Source: Calothrix sp. NIES-4105
GTDB taxonomy: Bacteria; Cyanobacteriota; Cyanobacteriia; Cyanobacteriales; Nostocaceae
DNA length: 64,000 nucleotides
Assembly (NCBI RefSeq): GCF_002368415.1
Contig: NZ_AP018290.1
Span: 2,989,614 to 3,053,613, forward strand
Direction: 5' to 3'
Shown here: positions 62,634 through 64,000 of the stretch, piece after piece
How positions within the stretch are numbered: position 1 is the first letter of the stretch
Layout of the letters: every line of letters starts with the position of its first letter
Translations under genes and position numbers: made by a program
Notes under the pieces: model-generated
Told to the model about the DNA's origin: nothing
The model's database searches: none
The model's input: the letters and a program-made list of their open reading frames with translations, nothing else

Positions 62634-63167
62634 ATGGTGAGAAAGAAAGTAACAAAGTCCTCTGAACCCAAGGCATCATCTAAAAAAACGAAACAAAGTG
62701 AACCCTCTAAAAGTGAGGTATCAGCCCAGAAAGTAAAACAAATTAAGCCCTCTCGGAAGGAGGTATCAGCAGAAAAAACTGAAAAAATTAAGCCTCTAGA
62801 AGGTAAGGCATTAGTTGATAAAGTCAAAGAAATGCCGAATAGCAGTAAAGAAGAAAAAGCTAAAGCGTGTGGCTACTATCAGGTTACGGCTAGCGGTGTA
62901 GAGCGAGTTAACATGATGAAATTCCTTAACGCTCTACTTGATTCAGAAGAGATATTATTAGATTCCCGTTCGGACGAGCATCGTCGCGGACGTAGTGCTA
63001 GCTACCGAATTGCAGTGCAGTCTAACGGCTCTTTGCTAATAGGTTCTGCTTATACAAAACAATTAGGCTTAAAACCAGGGGATGAATTCTCTATCAATGT
63101 AGGTAGAAAGCACATCAAGTTGGTAGCTATTTCAGAGCAAGAGAATCAAGACGAAATAGCTGCCTAA
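62634..63167 (+). CDS. AbrB-family regulator (cyAbrB) with Lys-rich N-terminal extension
   Basis: A 177-aa cyanobacterial AbrB-like DNA-binding protein. The C-terminal part has SASYRIAVQSNGSLLIGSAY and LGLKPGDEFSINVGRKHIKL, the swapped-hairpin DNA-binding motif. The N-terminal 60 residues are Lys/Glu-rich with two near repeats (EVSAQKVKQIKP, EVSAEKTEKIKP). Members regulate carbon and nitrogen genes. No neighbour is obviously controlled by it. Confidence 0.88.
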   Translation: MVRKKVTKSSEPKASSKKTKQSEPSKSEVSAQKVKQIKPSRKEVSAEKTEKIKPLEGKALVDKVKEMPNSSKEEKAKACGYYQVTASGVERVNMMKFLNALLDSEEILLDSRSDEHRRGRSASYRIAVQSNGSLLIGSAYTKQLGLKPGDEFSINVGRKHIKLVAISEQENQDEIAA

Positions 63168-63221
63168 AGGCAAATGAAAATTAACGATTCCGGCGCCTAA
63201 GAGCCATGTATTCCGGGGCGC

Positions 63222-63340
63222 CTATTTTTCATGCGTGAATTTTCCATTCCATACTTCGTCCGCAAACGCGAAATTTGGTGCAGCAGTCAAGAAAAATGCT
63301 GCACTTACAATTGCTAAATGTGTGTATTTAATGACATGAA
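63222..63340 (-). pseudogene. Secreted peptide remnant
   Basis: A signal-peptide-like frame, LAIVSAAFFLTAAPNFAFA followed by DEVWNGKFTHEK and a stop; the start codon is not in frame. Possibly a broken small secreted protein. Confidence 0.3.
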
Positions 63341-63587
63341 TATACTAAGTGTTGATTAGTACTAGACAATCATACTCGTTAAGATACGGCGTTGTATATA
63401 ATGTGCCAACACTTATAGATACTTAGGATTGCAGGCGCCAAAATGTAATGATTTTTCCTAAATCAGCCGACGCGACGCAGTAATTACCCGCCATTAAGCT
63501 TAATTTTATCCAGCCGATGATTGGCACCTGTCTTATCAGAAAAATTAATACTGTATTTTGGCACCGATATTGTAAAAACAACTAAAA

Positions 63588-63697
63588 TTATTCTCCATCA
63601 GGTTTTATTCCATCCAACCACGGACGCAGCATTTTACCAACAACTTCTATTTCTATATCTTCGCCCCGGCGCCGGAAGATAGCGTAAGATGAGTACT
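63588..63697 (-). pseudogene. Possible 3' gene remnant
   Basis: The minus-strand frame YAIFRRRGEDIEIEVVG then KMLRPWLDGIKPDGE and stop reads like a protein end without a start. Origin not recognised. The gap 63168-63866 otherwise holds only this, the peptide remnant above and several GGCGCC sites. Confidence 0.3.
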
Positions 63698-63866
63698 AAA
63701 AGTGCTTGAATCACTAGGTTTTAATGATTTTTGGATTTTTGTATTATGTTTGTATTATAGCCTGATGTGGGCAATGCTTGTAAAGGGTGGGTGAGTGGCG
63801 CCGAATCAAAATGCGATATTTAAAATTAAATAAAGCATTTTGAATACTTATTGTTCAAGGCGCCTG

Positions 63867-64000
63867 TTAGACACTTTTAGTTTTTTTATTCAATACTCTT
63901 GAAGCTGCATAAAAAGACAAAAAAGCAAGCACACTAACCATACTAGATGGTTCGGGTACAGGAACAACTTTCCTATCGGTATAAATAATTCCAATTGGAC
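63867..64000 (-). CDS. PEP-CTERM protein, 3' end (partial)
   Basis: The last 44 codons of a gene that runs off the window end. The signal is VPVPEPSSMVSVLAFLSFY followed by AASRVLNKKTK, a typical PEP-CTERM motif (Pro-Glu-Pro, membrane helix, basic tail) for exosortase processing. Confidence 0.8.
   Translation of the reverse strand, partial: PIGIIYTDRKVVPVPEPSSMVSVLAFLSFYAASRVLNKKTKSV

Overview
The window looks like a chromosomal segment of a filamentous, probably heterocyst-forming cyanobacterium (Nostocales). The reasons are an AT-rich base composition (about 40 % GC by eye), DevBCA-type exporter genes, a cyAbrB regulator, fused rhizobial-type TrpE(G), PEP-CTERM proteins, HemJ, TnpB-only elements and many short palindromic intergenic repeats. 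The usual cyanobacterial HIP1 octamer GCGATCGC was not seen. The palindrome GGCGCC occurs roughly 80 times by manual count, far above chance, and may take its place in this lineage.

Region 1 (1-18.9 kb) is the centre of interest: an apparently complete violacein-type biosynthetic locus, all on the plus strand. The order is L-amino acid oxidase (VioA role), vioE, vioB split into two overlapping genes (N-terminal part and ferritin-like C-terminal part), a DevB-DevC-DevA exporter, an MFS exporter, vioC and vioD. Spacing is very tight, so this is probably one operon. After a 400-bp gap that holds a MITE follow a second L-amino acid oxidase, an NADPH:FMN reductase, a DAHP synthase and a fused anthranilate synthase TrpE(G), which together would raise tryptophan supply. 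The second block is bracketed by two copies of the same MITE, each with target-site duplications. VioE, VioC and VioD align almost end to end with the Chromobacterium proteins as I remember them. The VioA role is filled by a different oxidase family (RebO/StaO-like) and VioB is split at its domain boundary.

Region 2 (19-36 kb) is an accessory region of small enzymes: three class I methyltransferases, a P-loop kinase, a frameshifted maleylacetoacetate isomerase, LysR and LuxR regulators, a possible nuclease toxin/immunity pair, an HTH/PIN toxin-antitoxin pair, a lipoprotein of the alpha/beta-hydrolase fold lacking its catalytic serine, a GC-rich short-chain dehydrogenase, an APH-type kinase, a rhodanese and a GNAT enzyme. 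Gene remnants (aspartic protease, AraC tail) are scattered between them.

Region 3 (36-53.5 kb) has a large NACHT NTPase with pentapeptide repeats (candidate defence or signalling protein), a GST, an S51 peptidase, two alpha/beta hydrolases, a duplicated APH-type gene pair that encloses a frameshifted GAF-PAS-PAS histidine kinase and a VapBC-like pair, and a rearranged hemJ'-tnpB'-P450' junction. GNAT with a small partner, a truncated flavoprotein and an aspartic protease pair follow.

Region 4 (53.5-64 kb) has a papain-like protease with an acidic tail, gamma-glutamyltransferase, a full-length TnpB with a small divergent ORF, a secreted protein, an orphan HlyD adaptor, a third MITE copy, a membrane protein, cyAbrB, and the 3' end of a PEP-CTERM gene running off the window.
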